Shown: positions 9,286-17,238 of the stretch, one piece after another
How positions within the stretch are numbered: position 1 is the stretch's first letter
Layout of the letters: each line of letters starts with the position of its first letter
NCBI GenBank assembly: GCA_022846095.1
Contig: AP025583.1
Location: forward strand, 2,356,001 to 2,420,000
DNA length: 64,000 bases
Direction: 5' to 3'
From: Oscillospiraceae bacterium
GTDB lineage: Bacteria; Bacillota; Clostridia; Oscillospirales; Oscillospiraceae
Notes under the pieces: model-generated
Seen by the model: only the letters and a program-made list of their open reading frames with translations
What the model was told of the DNA's origin: nothing
The model's database searches: none
Translations under genes and position numbers: made by a program

Positions 9286-10028
9286 ACGTCCTCACCCGCC
9301 TCGATCAGCTTCCCCAGGGCGGCCTTGTCGGCCACCAGGGTCACGTCGGGATGGAGCTGGAGGATGGAGGCGGGCACCTCCGGGGTGACGGGGCCGCGGA
9401 AGGCCCTGTACACCGCGTCCGCCTTGTCGGCGCCGCTGGCGGCCACCAGGATTTTGCGGGCGGCCATGATGCAGCCCACGCCCATGGTCAGGGCCTGGCG
9501 GGGCACCTCGTCCGCCGAGGCGAAGAAGCGGGCGTTGGCGTCGATGGTGTTCTGGGTCAGATCCACCACGTGGGTGGGCACCACGAAGGCCGATCCCGGC
9601 TCGTTGAAGCCGATGTGGCCGTTGCGGCCCAGGCCCAGCAGCTGAAGATCGCTGCCGCCCAGGGACTTGACCAGCGCGTCGTAGCGCGCGCACTCCCCGT
9701 CGGCGTCGGCGGCCAGGCCGTCGGGCACGAAGGTGTGCTCCGGGCGCACGTCCACGTGGTCGAAAAGGTTGTGCTGCATGAAGTACCGGTAGCTCTGGTC
9801 GTGGGTGGGGGCGAGGCCCTTGTACTCGTCCAGGTTGACGGTGGCGGCCTCGGCAAAGCTAATATCCCCGGCCCTGCACAGCTCCGCCAGCCGCTGGTAG
9901 GCCCCCACGGGGGTGGAGCCGGTGGCGAGGCCCAGCACACAGGCGGGCTTGGCGACGAGCTGGGCGGCGATGATATTGGCGACGCGGCGGCTCATGCCCT
10001 GATAGTCTTCAGCGCAGTAAATTCTCAT
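9276..10028 (-). CDS. nagB: Glucosamine-6-phosphate deaminase
   Basis: 250 aa. It converts glucosamine-6-P to fructose-6-P plus ammonia, feeding glycolysis. Family motifs: LATGSTPVGAYQRL near residue 35 (phosphate binding), NLDEYKGL near 65 (catalytic Asp) and GLGRNGHIGFNEPGSAF near 130. Like other Firmicute NagB proteins it lacks the C-terminal allosteric extension of the ~266-aa E. coli enzyme. It has its own promoter (10064-10092), so nagBA can be transcribed apart from the upstream transport genes, useful when amino sugars come from sources other than sialic acid. Confidence 0.94.
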   Translation of the reverse strand: MRIYCAEDYQGMSRRVANIIAAQLVAKPACVLGLATGSTPVGAYQRLAELCRAGDISFAEAATVNLDEYKGLAPTHDQSYRYFMQHNLFDHVDVRPEHTFVPDGLAADADGECARYDALVKSLGGSDLQLLGLGRNGHIGFNEPGSAFVVPTHVVDLTQNTIDANARFFASADEVPRQALTMGVGCIMAARKILVAASGADKADAVYRAFRGPVTPEVPASILQLHPDVTLVADKAALGKLIEAGEDVCG

Positions 10029-10063
10029 AAAGTCAGACTCCTTTGTCTCCCTTTGATTTGTCT

Positions 10064-10092
10064 ATTATAGCTCAGAACAGGCCCCGCGTCAA
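10064..10092 (-). promoter_or_regulatory. Internal promoter for nagBA
   Basis: Minus strand TTGACG, 17 nt, TATAAT, with the -10 about 36 nt before the nagB ATG. GACAAAT and GACAAAG repeats follow the -10 and could be an operator, but no regulator can be assigned. Confidence 0.7.
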
Positions 10093-10129
10093 AGGAAACA
10101 AGCGCTATCTGTTGCCGATTTTTGCCCGG

Positions 10130-11044
10130 TCAGCAGCAGGCCCTGACGATCTGCTCAATCCAGAGCGCCGCGGTGTCCACCACGGCCATATCGCTGTCGA
10201 TAAGGCCCGGCATGGGCGCGCGGACGCTGCCGCACGCCACGCCCTGCTTGGCCAGGATGGCCTTCATGACGGCGTAGAGGTTGCCGTGGGCGGAGCACAT
10301 CTTATAGATGATGCGGCAGATCTCGTTCTGCACGTCCCGGGCCTCGTTGACCTTCCCGGCGGTGAACAGCTCATAGGCCTTGAGGTAGAGCTCCGGCATG
10401 ACGGCGTAGGTGCCGCCGATGCCGCCGGTGGCGCCCATGGCCAGGCCCGAGATGAACTGCTCGTCGGGCCCGTTCATCACCACGAAGTCCGGCCCCCCCT
10501 CGTCCTTCCACATCTGGATGTCCTGGGTGGGCATGGAGGAGTTCTTCACGCCGATGACCCGGGGGTTCTCCCGCATCTTCTTCAGCAGGGGGATGGACAG
10601 GGCCACCCCGGCCAGCTGGGGGATGTTGTAGATGATGAAGTCGGTGTTGGGGGCGGCGGCGGAGATGTCGTTCCAGTACTGGGCGATGGCGTGGTCGGGC
10701 AGGTGGAAGTAGATGGGCGGGATGGAGGCGACGGCGTCCACCCCCAGGGACTCGGCGTGGCGGGCCAGCTCCCGGGAGTCCGCGGTGTTGTTGCAGGCTA
10801 CGTGGGCGATGACGGTGAGCTTGCCCCCCACCTCGGCCATCACGTTCTCCAGCACGGCCTTGCGCTCGTCCACGCTCTGGTAGATGCACTCGCCGGAGGA
10901 GCCGCCCACGTACAGGCCCTTGACCCCCTTGTCCAGCAGGTGCCGGGCCAGGGCGCGGGTGCGCTCGGGCGAGACGCTGCCGTCGTCCTCATAGCAGGCG
11001 TAAAAGGCGGGGAAAATCCCCTGGTAACGCTCCAATTTGCTCAT
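10130..11044 (-). CDS. nanA: N-acetylneuraminate lyase (DapA/NanA family)
   Basis: 304 aa class I aldolase of the DHDPS/NAL family. It splits N-acetylneuraminate into pyruvate and N-acetylmannosamine. Motifs: YVGGSSGECIYQS near residue 44 (carboxylate-binding GxxGE), the catalytic Tyr in IIYNIPQLAGV near 135 and the Schiff-base Lys in VIGVKNSS near 165. Context (nanE, a ROK kinase, nagA and nagB) supports a NAL role over dihydrodipicolinate synthase. The start at 11044 is chosen for the AGGAG 10 nt upstream; an in-frame start 54 nt earlier runs through an intercistronic hairpin. Confidence 0.9.
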   Translation of the reverse strand: MSKLERYQGIFPAFYACYEDDGSVSPERTRALARHLLDKGVKGLYVGGSSGECIYQSVDERKAVLENVMAEVGGKLTVIAHVACNNTADSRELARHAESLGVDAVASIPPIYFHLPDHAIAQYWNDISAAAPNTDFIIYNIPQLAGVALSIPLLKKMRENPRVIGVKNSSMPTQDIQMWKDEGGPDFVVMNGPDEQFISGLAMGATGGIGGTYAVMPELYLKAYELFTAGKVNEARDVQNEICRIIYKMCSAHGNLYAVMKAILAKQGVACGSVRAPMPGLIDSDMAVVDTAALWIEQIVRACC

Positions 11045-11068
11045 AATAACCGATCTCCTATGCGGAAA

Positions 11069-11091
11069 GGGCTGTTTCCAGGAAACAACCC
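11069..11091 (-). repeat. Intercistronic hairpin before nanA
   Basis: GGGCTGTTTCC and GGAAACAACCC form an 11-bp stem with one mismatch and a 1-nt loop between the permease gene and nanA. There is no U-run on the minus strand, so it is likelier an mRNA-processing or stabilising hairpin than a terminator. Confidence 0.5.
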
Positions 11092-11109
11092 TCTCCATAA
11101 AATTTTAAC

Positions 11110-11994
11110 TTAGCCTTTGACGGCGCCCATCGTGATCCCCTGGGTGAAGTACTTCTGGAAAATCAGGAACACGACGATGATGGGGATGGCGGCCAGGGCC
11201 GCGCCCGCCATCAGCAGGCCGGTGTCCACCGAGGTCTCCGCCTGGAGGGTGGCGATGCCCAGCGGCATGGTGAAGTTGGAGCCGCTGGTGAGCATAATCA
11301 ACTGCATGAAGTAGTCGTTCCAGGAGTTGATGAAGGTGAAGATGGCCAGCGCGCCCACGCCGGGCTTGATCATGGGGAATACGATGGTGCCGAAGGTGCG
11401 CAGCTCGCTGGAGCCGTCCACCCGGGCCGCCTCCAGAATCTCGTCCGGGATGCTCTCGGCGAACTGCTTCATCAAAAACACGCCGAAGGGCCAGCCCACG
11501 GTGGGGAAAATCACCGCCCACAGGGTGTCGTAGAGGCCCAGGGCGGACATCTCCCGCAGCAGGGGGATCAGGATGACCTGCTTGGGCAGGGCCATAGCGC
11601 ACACAATCAGGCCGAAGAGGATGGCCCGGCCGCGGAAGCGCTTCTTAGCCAGGGCGTAGCCCGCCATGGCGGCGGTGAGGCAGGTGAGCAGCATGGCCGC
11701 CACGGACATGAACACGGTGTTGATGAGCCAGCGGAAGGCCGCGGGCGCGGAGGGGCCCTCGATGCCGAAGATCTGGAAGAGGGGCGCCGTGCGCTTGTTG
11801 AACAGGTTCTGGAAGTTGGTGATCACCCACTCGGTGGGGAAGAGCTTGGGCTCCTTCGCGTAGATGTCGGTGGCGGGCTTGAAGGCGCCGGTGACAATCC
11901 AGTAGAGCGGGAAGAGGAACAGGAGCGCCAGGATCACCAGAATGACGATGGAGGCGATTTTATACGCCGTACTGCGTCCGGTATTGCTTTTCAT
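11110..11994 (-). CDS. Sugar ABC transporter permease, MalG type (CUT1)
   Basis: 294 aa with six hydrophobic segments. The EAA loop that contacts the ATPase is in the stretch IPDEILEAARVDGSSELRTF near residue 190 (EAAxxDGA-like). It forms the membrane channel with the MalF-type partner encoded just upstream. The start is put at ATG 11994, 7 nt after GGGGGT; a GTG at 12003 is in frame but lacks spacing for that ribosome site. The predicted substrate is sialic acid, from gene context (nanE/nanA/nagA/nagB) and the general SatABC-like layout. Confidence 0.88.
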   Translation of the reverse strand: MKSNTGRSTAYKIASIVILVILALLFLFPLYWIVTGAFKPATDIYAKEPKLFPTEWVITNFQNLFNKRTAPLFQIFGIEGPSAPAAFRWLINTVFMSVAAMLLTCLTAAMAGYALAKKRFRGRAILFGLIVCAMALPKQVILIPLLREMSALGLYDTLWAVIFPTVGWPFGVFLMKQFAESIPDEILEAARVDGSSELRTFGTIVFPMIKPGVGALAIFTFINSWNDYFMQLIMLTSGSNFTMPLGIATLQAETSVDTGLLMAGAALAAIPIIVVFLIFQKYFTQGITMGAVKG

Positions 11995-12006
11995 CTCTCC
12001 CACCCC

Positions 12007-12918
12007 CTACTTTTCTTTCGCCAGCCGGAACTGCACGGCGGACAATATGGCGATGAAGATGGCCAGCATCACGCCCATGGCGTTGGCGTAGCCGAAGTGG
12101 CCGACCGTCTCGGTGAGCTTGAAGGCGGTGTAGTAGATGTAGTACATCACCGTGTTCGTGTCCGAGCCGCCCTGGGTCAGCAGTTGGATCAGCGCGAAGC
12201 ACTGGAAGGAGTTGATGGTGGTGATGACCAGGATGTACAGGGTGGTGGGCATCATCTGGGGCCACTTGATCCGCCAGAAAACCTGGAACTTGGTGGCGCC
12301 GTCCACCTCGGCGGCCTCGATGAGGGTCTGGTCCACGTTGCCCAGGGCGGAGACGTAGAGCACGATGGGCTGGCCCACGGAGGTGGTGAACAGGATCAGG
12401 ATGATGCACCACAGGGCGAAGCGGGAGTCCCCCAGGAAGTTGATATTCTTGTCAATGAGGCCGACGCCCTTGAGCACGGCGTTGAAAATGCCGGTGTAGT
12501 TGTCGTACATCCACTTCCAAACCACCGTCACGGCCACGGAGCCGGTGACCACGGGCAGGTAGAAGATGCAGCGGAAGGCGGAGAGCACCGGGCCCTTGAG
12601 CTTGTAGATGGCCGAGCCCACCCACAGGGAAAAGGCGCACACCGTGGGCACGCTGACCACCACGATAAGGAAGGTGTTTTTCAGCGCGTGCAGGAAGGTG
12701 TCGTCCTGCCAGAGGTTGACGAAGTTCTTCATGCCCACGAAGTGGACCGCGCTCGGGTGCATATTGGCGTCGGTCAAGCTGTAGAAGATGCAGATGAACA
12801 TGGGGATAATGACGAAGCCCACGAAGAAAATGAGGCTGGGCAGCATGAACAGGTAGCCGTTGACGTTCTCACGGCGCTGCAGCGCCCGGCTCATGGCGGG
12901 CTTGGAACGGTTTGCCAC
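12007..12918 (-). CDS. Sugar ABC transporter permease, MalF/UgpA type (CUT1)
   Basis: About 303 aa with six hydrophobic segments, the first at NGYLFMLPSLIFFVGFVI. The EAA loop is DQTLIEAAEVDGATKFQVF near residue 200. It pairs with the MalG-type permease 12 nt downstream. Two GTG starts are possible. I prefer 12918, which is 8 nt after AGAGGGG; the one at 12927 directly abuts that site. A large hairpin (12953-12985) separates it from the binding-protein gene, which usually allows more binding protein than permease. Confidence 0.88.
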   Translation of the reverse strand: MANRSKPAMSRALQRRENVNGYLFMLPSLIFFVGFVIIPMFICIFYSLTDANMHPSAVHFVGMKNFVNLWQDDTFLHALKNTFLIVVVSVPTVCAFSLWVGSAIYKLKGPVLSAFRCIFYLPVVTGSVAVTVVWKWMYDNYTGIFNAVLKGVGLIDKNINFLGDSRFALWCIILILFTTSVGQPIVLYVSALGNVDQTLIEAAEVDGATKFQVFWRIKWPQMMPTTLYILVITTINSFQCFALIQLLTQGGSDTNTVMYYIYYTAFKLTETVGHFGYANAMGVMLAIFIAILSAVQFRLAKEK

Positions 12919-12952
12919 GGTGAGCACCCCTCTCTATCTCAGATATGGGGGA

Positions 12953-12985
12953 CGCCCCTCCCCCGCACGGCGCGGGGAAGGGGCG
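12953..12985 (-). repeat. Strong intercistronic hairpin between binding protein and permease genes
   Basis: A 14-bp stem with a single mismatch (CGCCCCTCCCCCGC against GCGGGGAAGGGGCG) and a 5-nt loop. There is no following U-run, so it probably protects the 3' end of the binding-protein message and lowers expression of the permeases. Confidence 0.7.
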
Positions 12986-13012
12986 CGCAATTCCCCTCAA
13001 AATGCGGGGCGG

Positions 13013-14392
13013 TTATTTTGCGGCCGCGTTGGCCTCAGCCGCATAGGTGGCCACGGTCTCGGCAACGTCGGCGCCCTCGCCCACCTTCTGGAGCATGTTC
13101 CACCAGGAGGTACGGGCCTGGGCCCAGCCCTTGGTGACCTGGTAGTAGTCGCCCAGCTGGGGCATCAGCACCTGGTACTCGTCCATGATCTCGTTGTCGG
13201 CCCAGATGGTGCTCAGGTCGGTGCCGCCGGCGGCGGAGCGGACGGGGAAGTAGTTGGCGGTCTTGACGGCGTCCACGGTGTGGGCGGAGTCGGCCATGTA
13301 AGTAATGAAGGTCTTGGCGGCGTCGATGCGGGCCTGGTCGCCGTTGTCAAAGATGCCGAAGCCCCAGATGCCGCCCTGCAGCTTGGAGTCGCCGGTCTCG
13401 GAGGGGAAGCTCATGAAGGCGATCTGCTCGCCGGCGATGGTCTTCTCGGCGCCGGTGTTGGCGGTGTTGGGGTTGAGCTGCTGGGCGATGTTCCAGCAGA
13501 AGGCCATCTTCAGGGAGCCCTGATAGAACTTGGCGATCTCGTCGCCGCCGGCCAGGGAGGCGTCGAACGCGATGCCCTTCATGCTCTTGAGCTGCTCCAG
13601 GGCCTTGACGTTCAGGGGGTCGTCCCAGGTGTACTGGGTGTGGCCGGCGTCGGTGAAGGTGCCGCCGTAGAGGTTATTGACCAGGGCACGCGTGCCCTGG
13701 TCGCCGCCCTGCCCCTGGCAGTAGACGGCGCCGACGGTGTCGCCGAAGTGGGCGTACAGGGCGTCAACGGCCTTGATGAAGTTCTCGGTGGTCCAGGTGT
13801 GGGTGGTCAGGTCCAGATACTGGTCGGCCCCGGCCTCCTTGAAGGCGTCCAGGTTGACGGCCATGCAGTGGGCGGTCATGACCAGGGGGTACTCGTACAC
13901 GGAGCCGTCCGCGGCGGTGCAGGCGTCCAGCACGGAGGCCTGGATCTCAGCGCGGTCCCCGGCGTCCAGCATGTCGCTCAGGTCCACCATGTAGCCGCTG
14001 GCGCCCCAGTTGGCCACCAGGCGCTCGGGGCCCTCCATCACGAGGTCGGGCGCCTGCCCGGCGGTGATGGCGGAGTTGACCTTGTCGTCGCCGTCGGCGT
14101 AGGCCAGGTACTCCACCTTGACGGTGATGCCGGTCTCGGCCTTGAAGGCGTCGGTGAGGGCCTTGACGGCGTCCTCCTGGCCCCAGTTGCCGATGGGGTA
14201 GGTCCACAGGCTGATCTCAGTGGCCGCGGCGGGGGCCTCGGGGGCCTGGGAAGCGGGCGCCTGGGACTCGGCCTGGGGGGCCTGGGACTGGGGGGCGGGG
14301 GTGGCGGCGCTGCCGCCGCCGTTGGAGCAGCCGGCCAGGCCCAGAGTCATGCTCAGCGCGAGGGCCAGTGCAAGAATTCGTTTCTGCTTCAT
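13013..14392 (-). CDS. Extracellular solute-binding lipoprotein, family 1 (candidate sialic acid receptor)
   Basis: 459 aa. A lipoprotein signal peptide MKQKRILALALALSMTLG ends in LAGCSNGGG with the lipidated Cys near residue 22. An Ala/Pro/Gln-rich linker of about 30 residues follows, then the family 1 (CUT1) fold starting at TEISLWTYPIGNWG. It delivers the sugar to the two permeases. It is the first gene after the promoter at 14458-14486 and has a very good ribosome site (GAGGAGG). The binding-protein family is CUT1 rather than a TRAP SiaP, so uptake here resembles the pneumococcal SatABC system. The substrate is inferred from the surrounding genes. Confidence 0.88.
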   Translation of the reverse strand: MKQKRILALALALSMTLGLAGCSNGGGSAATPAPQSQAPQAESQAPASQAPEAPAAATEISLWTYPIGNWGQEDAVKALTDAFKAETGITVKVEYLAYADGDDKVNSAITAGQAPDLVMEGPERLVANWGASGYMVDLSDMLDAGDRAEIQASVLDACTAADGSVYEYPLVMTAHCMAVNLDAFKEAGADQYLDLTTHTWTTENFIKAVDALYAHFGDTVGAVYCQGQGGDQGTRALVNNLYGGTFTDAGHTQYTWDDPLNVKALEQLKSMKGIAFDASLAGGDEIAKFYQGSLKMAFCWNIAQQLNPNTANTGAEKTIAGEQIAFMSFPSETGDSKLQGGIWGFGIFDNGDQARIDAAKTFITYMADSAHTVDAVKTANYFPVRSAAGGTDLSTIWADNEIMDEYQVLMPQLGDYYQVTKGWAQARTSWWNMLQKVGEGADVAETVATYAAEANAAAK

Positions 14393-14447
14393 TGAATTAT
14401 CCTCCTCGTTTCAATTTCGCTAAAATGTACTTATGGTTCGGGTTTCG

Positions 14448-14486
14448 CCTTGTACAAATTGTATAAGGCCAACGGCGGTTTGTCAA
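14448..14486 (-). promoter_or_regulatory. Promoter and palindromic operator for the sialic acid transport genes
   Basis: Minus strand TTGACA (14486-14481), 17 nt, TACAAT (14463-14458). A 21-bp near-perfect palindrome, CCTTrTACAA-n-TTGTAyAAGG (14448-14468), covers the -10. Its position implies repression, and the RpiR-type regulator encoded 110 bp upstream is the natural candidate. Confidence 0.75.
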
Positions 14487-14542
14487 TAGAAAATAGAAAA
14501 ATTTTTTCCAGTTTTTCTTTTTAAAAAAAATTTCTCCAAAAG

Positions 14543-14579
14543 TGCGCAGAATCCCCCCTCGCGCGGGGCGGAATTCCGC
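14543..14579 (-). terminator. Possible weak terminator after the RpiR gene
   Basis: Minus strand imperfect hairpin with GGAATnnnnCCCC and GGGGnnATTC arms directly after the stop codon. A run of eight T begins about 20 nt later. It would separate the regulator unit from the transport unit. Confidence 0.4.
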
Positions 14580-15443
14580 TTAAAACAGCTTGTTGAGCAC
14601 CGAGGCGGAGGTCTTTTCGTTGTTCTCGCTGCACACGGCGAAGTTGCGGCGGTAGTACTCGGTATAGAGCAGATCCGTTACGAACGCCTGGCAAATATCC
14701 GCCCCCGCGGAGCCGCCCTGGAGGGGGCTCTCGTTGGCGCCGCAGAGCAGCACCTCGTCGGTGAACTCGATGAGGGGGGACTTTTGGAAACGGGTGATGG
14801 CCACCACCTTGGCCCCGCTCTCCCGGGCCAGGCGGGCCACGAAATTGGTGTCCTTGGTGGACCCGGAGTAGGAGAACACCAGGGCCACGTCGTCCGCCGT
14901 CATGGTGGCGGCCACCATGGCCTGCATGTGGGCGTCGTTGACGCACAGCACCTTTGAGGAGATGCGCAGGAACTTGTGGGCCGCCTTCTGGGCCGAGGTC
15001 AGGCTGGAGCCCACCCCGAAGAAGGTGATCCGCCGCGCGGCCACCAGCAGGTCCACCGCCCGGTCCAGGGCGGCGGGGTCCAGCATGGCGGCGGTCTCGG
15101 CCAGGGCGCGCTGGCTGGCGGAGAGCAGCTTTTGGATCACGGCGGGCACGTCGTCCTCGGGCGCCACGTGGCCGGACAGGGGCCCCGCGTCCTGCTCGCT
15201 GTCCCGCATCCCCAGGGACATCTGCATTTTAAACTCCTGGTAGCCCCCCAGCCCCACCGTGCGGCAGAAGCGGAAGACGCTGGTCTCCCCCACCCCGCAG
15301 GAGTCGGCCAGCTCGGTGATGGACATGAACAGAATCTCCCTGGGGTGGGAGATCACATAGTCGGCCACCTTTTTCTCCGCCCTGGTGAACTGGTTGTAGA
15401 CCGAGCGGATTTTTACGGTAAAATCGCCCTGGCTCTCCGTCAT
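14580..15443 (-). CDS. RpiR/MurR-family regulator (HTH_6 + SIS)
   Basis: 287 aa. The N-terminal HTH_6 domain is residues 1-80, with the recognition region ITELADSCGVGETSVFRFCR. The SIS sugar-phosphate domain (about 110-250) contains ITFFGVGSSLTSAQKAAHKF and VFSYSGSTKDT. Family members sense phosphosugars such as ManNAc-6-P or GlcNAc-6-P. The ATG at 15443 is preceded by AGGAG, which lies inside the end of the kinase gene, so the two are coupled. It probably controls the palindrome at 14448-14468 and perhaps its own operon. Confidence 0.88.
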   Translation of the reverse strand: MTESQGDFTVKIRSVYNQFTRAEKKVADYVISHPREILFMSITELADSCGVGETSVFRFCRTVGLGGYQEFKMQMSLGMRDSEQDAGPLSGHVAPEDDVPAVIQKLLSASQRALAETAAMLDPAALDRAVDLLVAARRITFFGVGSSLTSAQKAAHKFLRISSKVLCVNDAHMQAMVAATMTADDVALVFSYSGSTKDTNFVARLARESGAKVVAITRFQKSPLIEFTDEVLLCGANESPLQGGSAGADICQAFVTDLLYTEYYRRNFAVCSENNEKTSASVLNKLF

Positions 15444-15448
15444 CTTCG

Positions 15449-16360
15449 TCACTCCTCGTTTTCTTCGCCCGGCTCCAGCAGCTGTTCCGCCAGCCGGGCC
15501 GCGCCGTAAAGCCCGGCCATGTTGCCCAGGCTGGCCCCCTCGACCCGCACCCCCCGGAAGCCGGGGATCAGCCGCTCCGCCACCCGGCGGCGGGCCCCCT
15601 CGATGGCGTAGGGCTGCTCCATGACCCCGCCCCCCAGCACCACGCAGGGCACGTTGAAGGCGTGGACCAGGGTGCAGATCCCCGCGGCCACCTCGTCCAG
15701 CCAGCGGTCCACCACCCCCTTCACCAGGGGTTCGTCCAGCCGGGTGAACAGCGCCCGCCCGCTGGTGAGCGCCGGGTCTGCGGCCTGGGCCGCCGCCATG
15801 AGGGCGGTGGTGGAGGCGTAGCGCTCGTAGGTGCCGGAAAAGGCGTCCCCCGGCACGACTTGTTCCGGGTGGGTCAAAATCCCACCCAGCATGACCCCGG
15901 CGGAGGCCCCGGCGCCGTAGTACAGCGCCCCGTCCAGCACCACGCCGCCGCCGATGCCCGTGCCGTAGGTCAGGCAGATGTAGTCCCGCTCCCCCCGGGC
16001 GGCCCCGTGGGTACCCTCCCCCAGGGCGGCGGCGTACACGTCGTTCAGCACGGCCACCGGCCTTGCGAAGCACTCGGTAAACCAGCCCTTCACGTCGGTG
16101 CCGGTGTAGCCTTTGATATTGTCGTTGGCGTAGCGGATGGTGCCCCACGCGGGGTCCACCTGCCCGGCGGTGCTGACGCCCAGGGCGTCGAAGGCCCCGA
16201 AGCCGCGCAGCACCCCGGCCGCGTTGGACAGCAGCCGCCCGCCGCCCTGCCGGGCCTCGGAGTCGGTCTCCGCGCGCTCCACGCACACGCCGTCCTCAAA
16301 GAGGCAGGCCTTGATCTTCGTGCCGCCCATATCCACGGCGGCGATACGCGCCCCGGCCAC
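15449..16360 (-). CDS. nanK: ROK-family sugar kinase, probable N-acetylmannosamine kinase
   Basis: 303 aa. The ATP site DMGGTKIKACLFEDG is at residues 10-24 and the second phosphate loop YGTGIGGGVVLDG near 130. By position between nanE and the regulator it most likely phosphorylates ManNAc to ManNAc-6-P, the substrate of NanE. The ROK zinc motif (CxCGxxGCxE) is absent: the corresponding stretch GDAFSGTYERYAS has no cysteines. Such zinc-less ROK kinases occur among NanK and glucokinase-like proteins. It abuts nanE (2-nt gap). The NanK assignment rests on context; glucokinase is the alternative. Confidence 0.82.
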   Translation of the reverse strand: MAGARIAAVDMGGTKIKACLFEDGVCVERAETDSEARQGGGRLLSNAAGVLRGFGAFDALGVSTAGQVDPAWGTIRYANDNIKGYTGTDVKGWFTECFARPVAVLNDVYAAALGEGTHGAARGERDYICLTYGTGIGGGVVLDGALYYGAGASAGVMLGGILTHPEQVVPGDAFSGTYERYASTTALMAAAQAADPALTSGRALFTRLDEPLVKGVVDRWLDEVAAGICTLVHAFNVPCVVLGGGVMEQPYAIEGARRRVAERLIPGFRGVRVEGASLGNMAGLYGAARLAEQLLEPGEENEE

Positions 16361-16362
16361 GC

Positions 16363-17061
16363 CTAGCCCAGGGCCGCCACGAACCGGCGGGTGATCTCCA
16401 GGGGCCGGGTGATGGCGGAGCCCACCACCGCGGTCAGGATGCCCAGATCCATGGCGCGGCGCAGCTCCTGGGGCGACCAGATGTTGCCCTCGGCCACCAC
16501 GTGCTTCCCGCTGTGCTTGACCAGGTACTCGATCATATCGAAGGGCGGCAGGGAGACCCCCTGGGTATAGGGGGTGTAGCTGGCCAGGGTGGTGCCGATG
16601 AGATCGAAGCCCAGCTCCGCGGCCGCCATGCCCTCCTCCACGTCGGAGCAGTCCGCCATAAAGAGCTGGTCCGGGTACTTGGCGCGCACCTGGGGGAAAA
16701 ACTCCTTGATGGTCAGCCCGCCGGGGCGTACCCGCCGGGTGGCGTCCAGGGCGATGACCTCCACCCCGCAGGCGGCCAGGGCGTCCACCTCCGCCATGGT
16801 GGGGGTGATATAGAGGTCGGGGTGGTCCTCGTAGACCTGTTTGATGATACCGATGACCGGCAGATCCACCGTCTTGCGGATCTCGGCGATGTCCTCCACC
16901 GTATTGGCCCGTATTCCCGCCGCGCCGCCCAGGAAAGCCGCGTAGGCCATGCGGGACATGATGTAGGAGCTGTGCAGGGGTTCGTCCGGCAGGGCCTGGC
17001 AGGAGACGATCAGCCTGCCCCGCACCTGTTCCAGAAAGGCTTCCTTATTCATTACTCCCAT
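16363..17061 (-). CDS. nanE: N-acetylmannosamine-6-phosphate 2-epimerase
   Basis: 232 aa TIM-barrel enzyme that turns ManNAc-6-P into GlcNAc-6-P for NagA. Typical stretches are LIVSCQALPDEPLHSS near the N-terminus, GAAGIRAN, LPVIGIIKQVY, the catalytic Lys/Glu region ALDATRRVRP and VVAEGNIWSPQ. It is the first gene of its unit. Of three possible starts, the ATG at 17061 has AGAGGTG at the right distance; the GTG at 17070 lies in that site. Confidence 0.93.
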   Translation of the reverse strand: MGVMNKEAFLEQVRGRLIVSCQALPDEPLHSSYIMSRMAYAAFLGGAAGIRANTVEDIAEIRKTVDLPVIGIIKQVYEDHPDLYITPTMAEVDALAACGVEVIALDATRRVRPGGLTIKEFFPQVRAKYPDQLFMADCSDVEEGMAAAELGFDLIGTTLASYTPYTQGVSLPPFDMIEYLVKHSGKHVVAEGNIWSPQELRRAMDLGILTAVVGSAITRPLEITRRFVAALG

Positions 17062-17107
17062 CTTTAACACCTCTCGACAACCTATTTTTGTCCACTATGT
17101 CCATACC

Positions 17108-17136
17108 ATCATACCATTGGAGAACATTTTTTTCAA
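17108..17136 (-). promoter_or_regulatory. Promoter of the nanE-kinase-rpiR unit
   Basis: Minus strand TTGAAA, 17 nt, TATGAT, 47 nt before the nanE start. TGGTATGATGGTATGG directly at the -10 contains two GGTATR repeats, a pattern that could be an operator. Confidence 0.7.
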
Positions 17137-17172
17137 TACTATTCTTTGGGCGAAAAAAAGATTTTTTCCGTC

Positions 17173-17201
17173 TTGCCCTCCCCGCCGCCCCGTGCTATAT
17201 T
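17173..17201 (+). promoter_or_regulatory. Promoter of the SGNH hydrolase gene
   Basis: TTGCCC, 17 nt, TATATT with an extended TGC just before the -10. It is divergent from the nanE promoter. Confidence 0.5.
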
Positions 17202-17238
17202 GGGAGCAGAAAAAAACACCGGAAAGGGAGCTGGCGTC

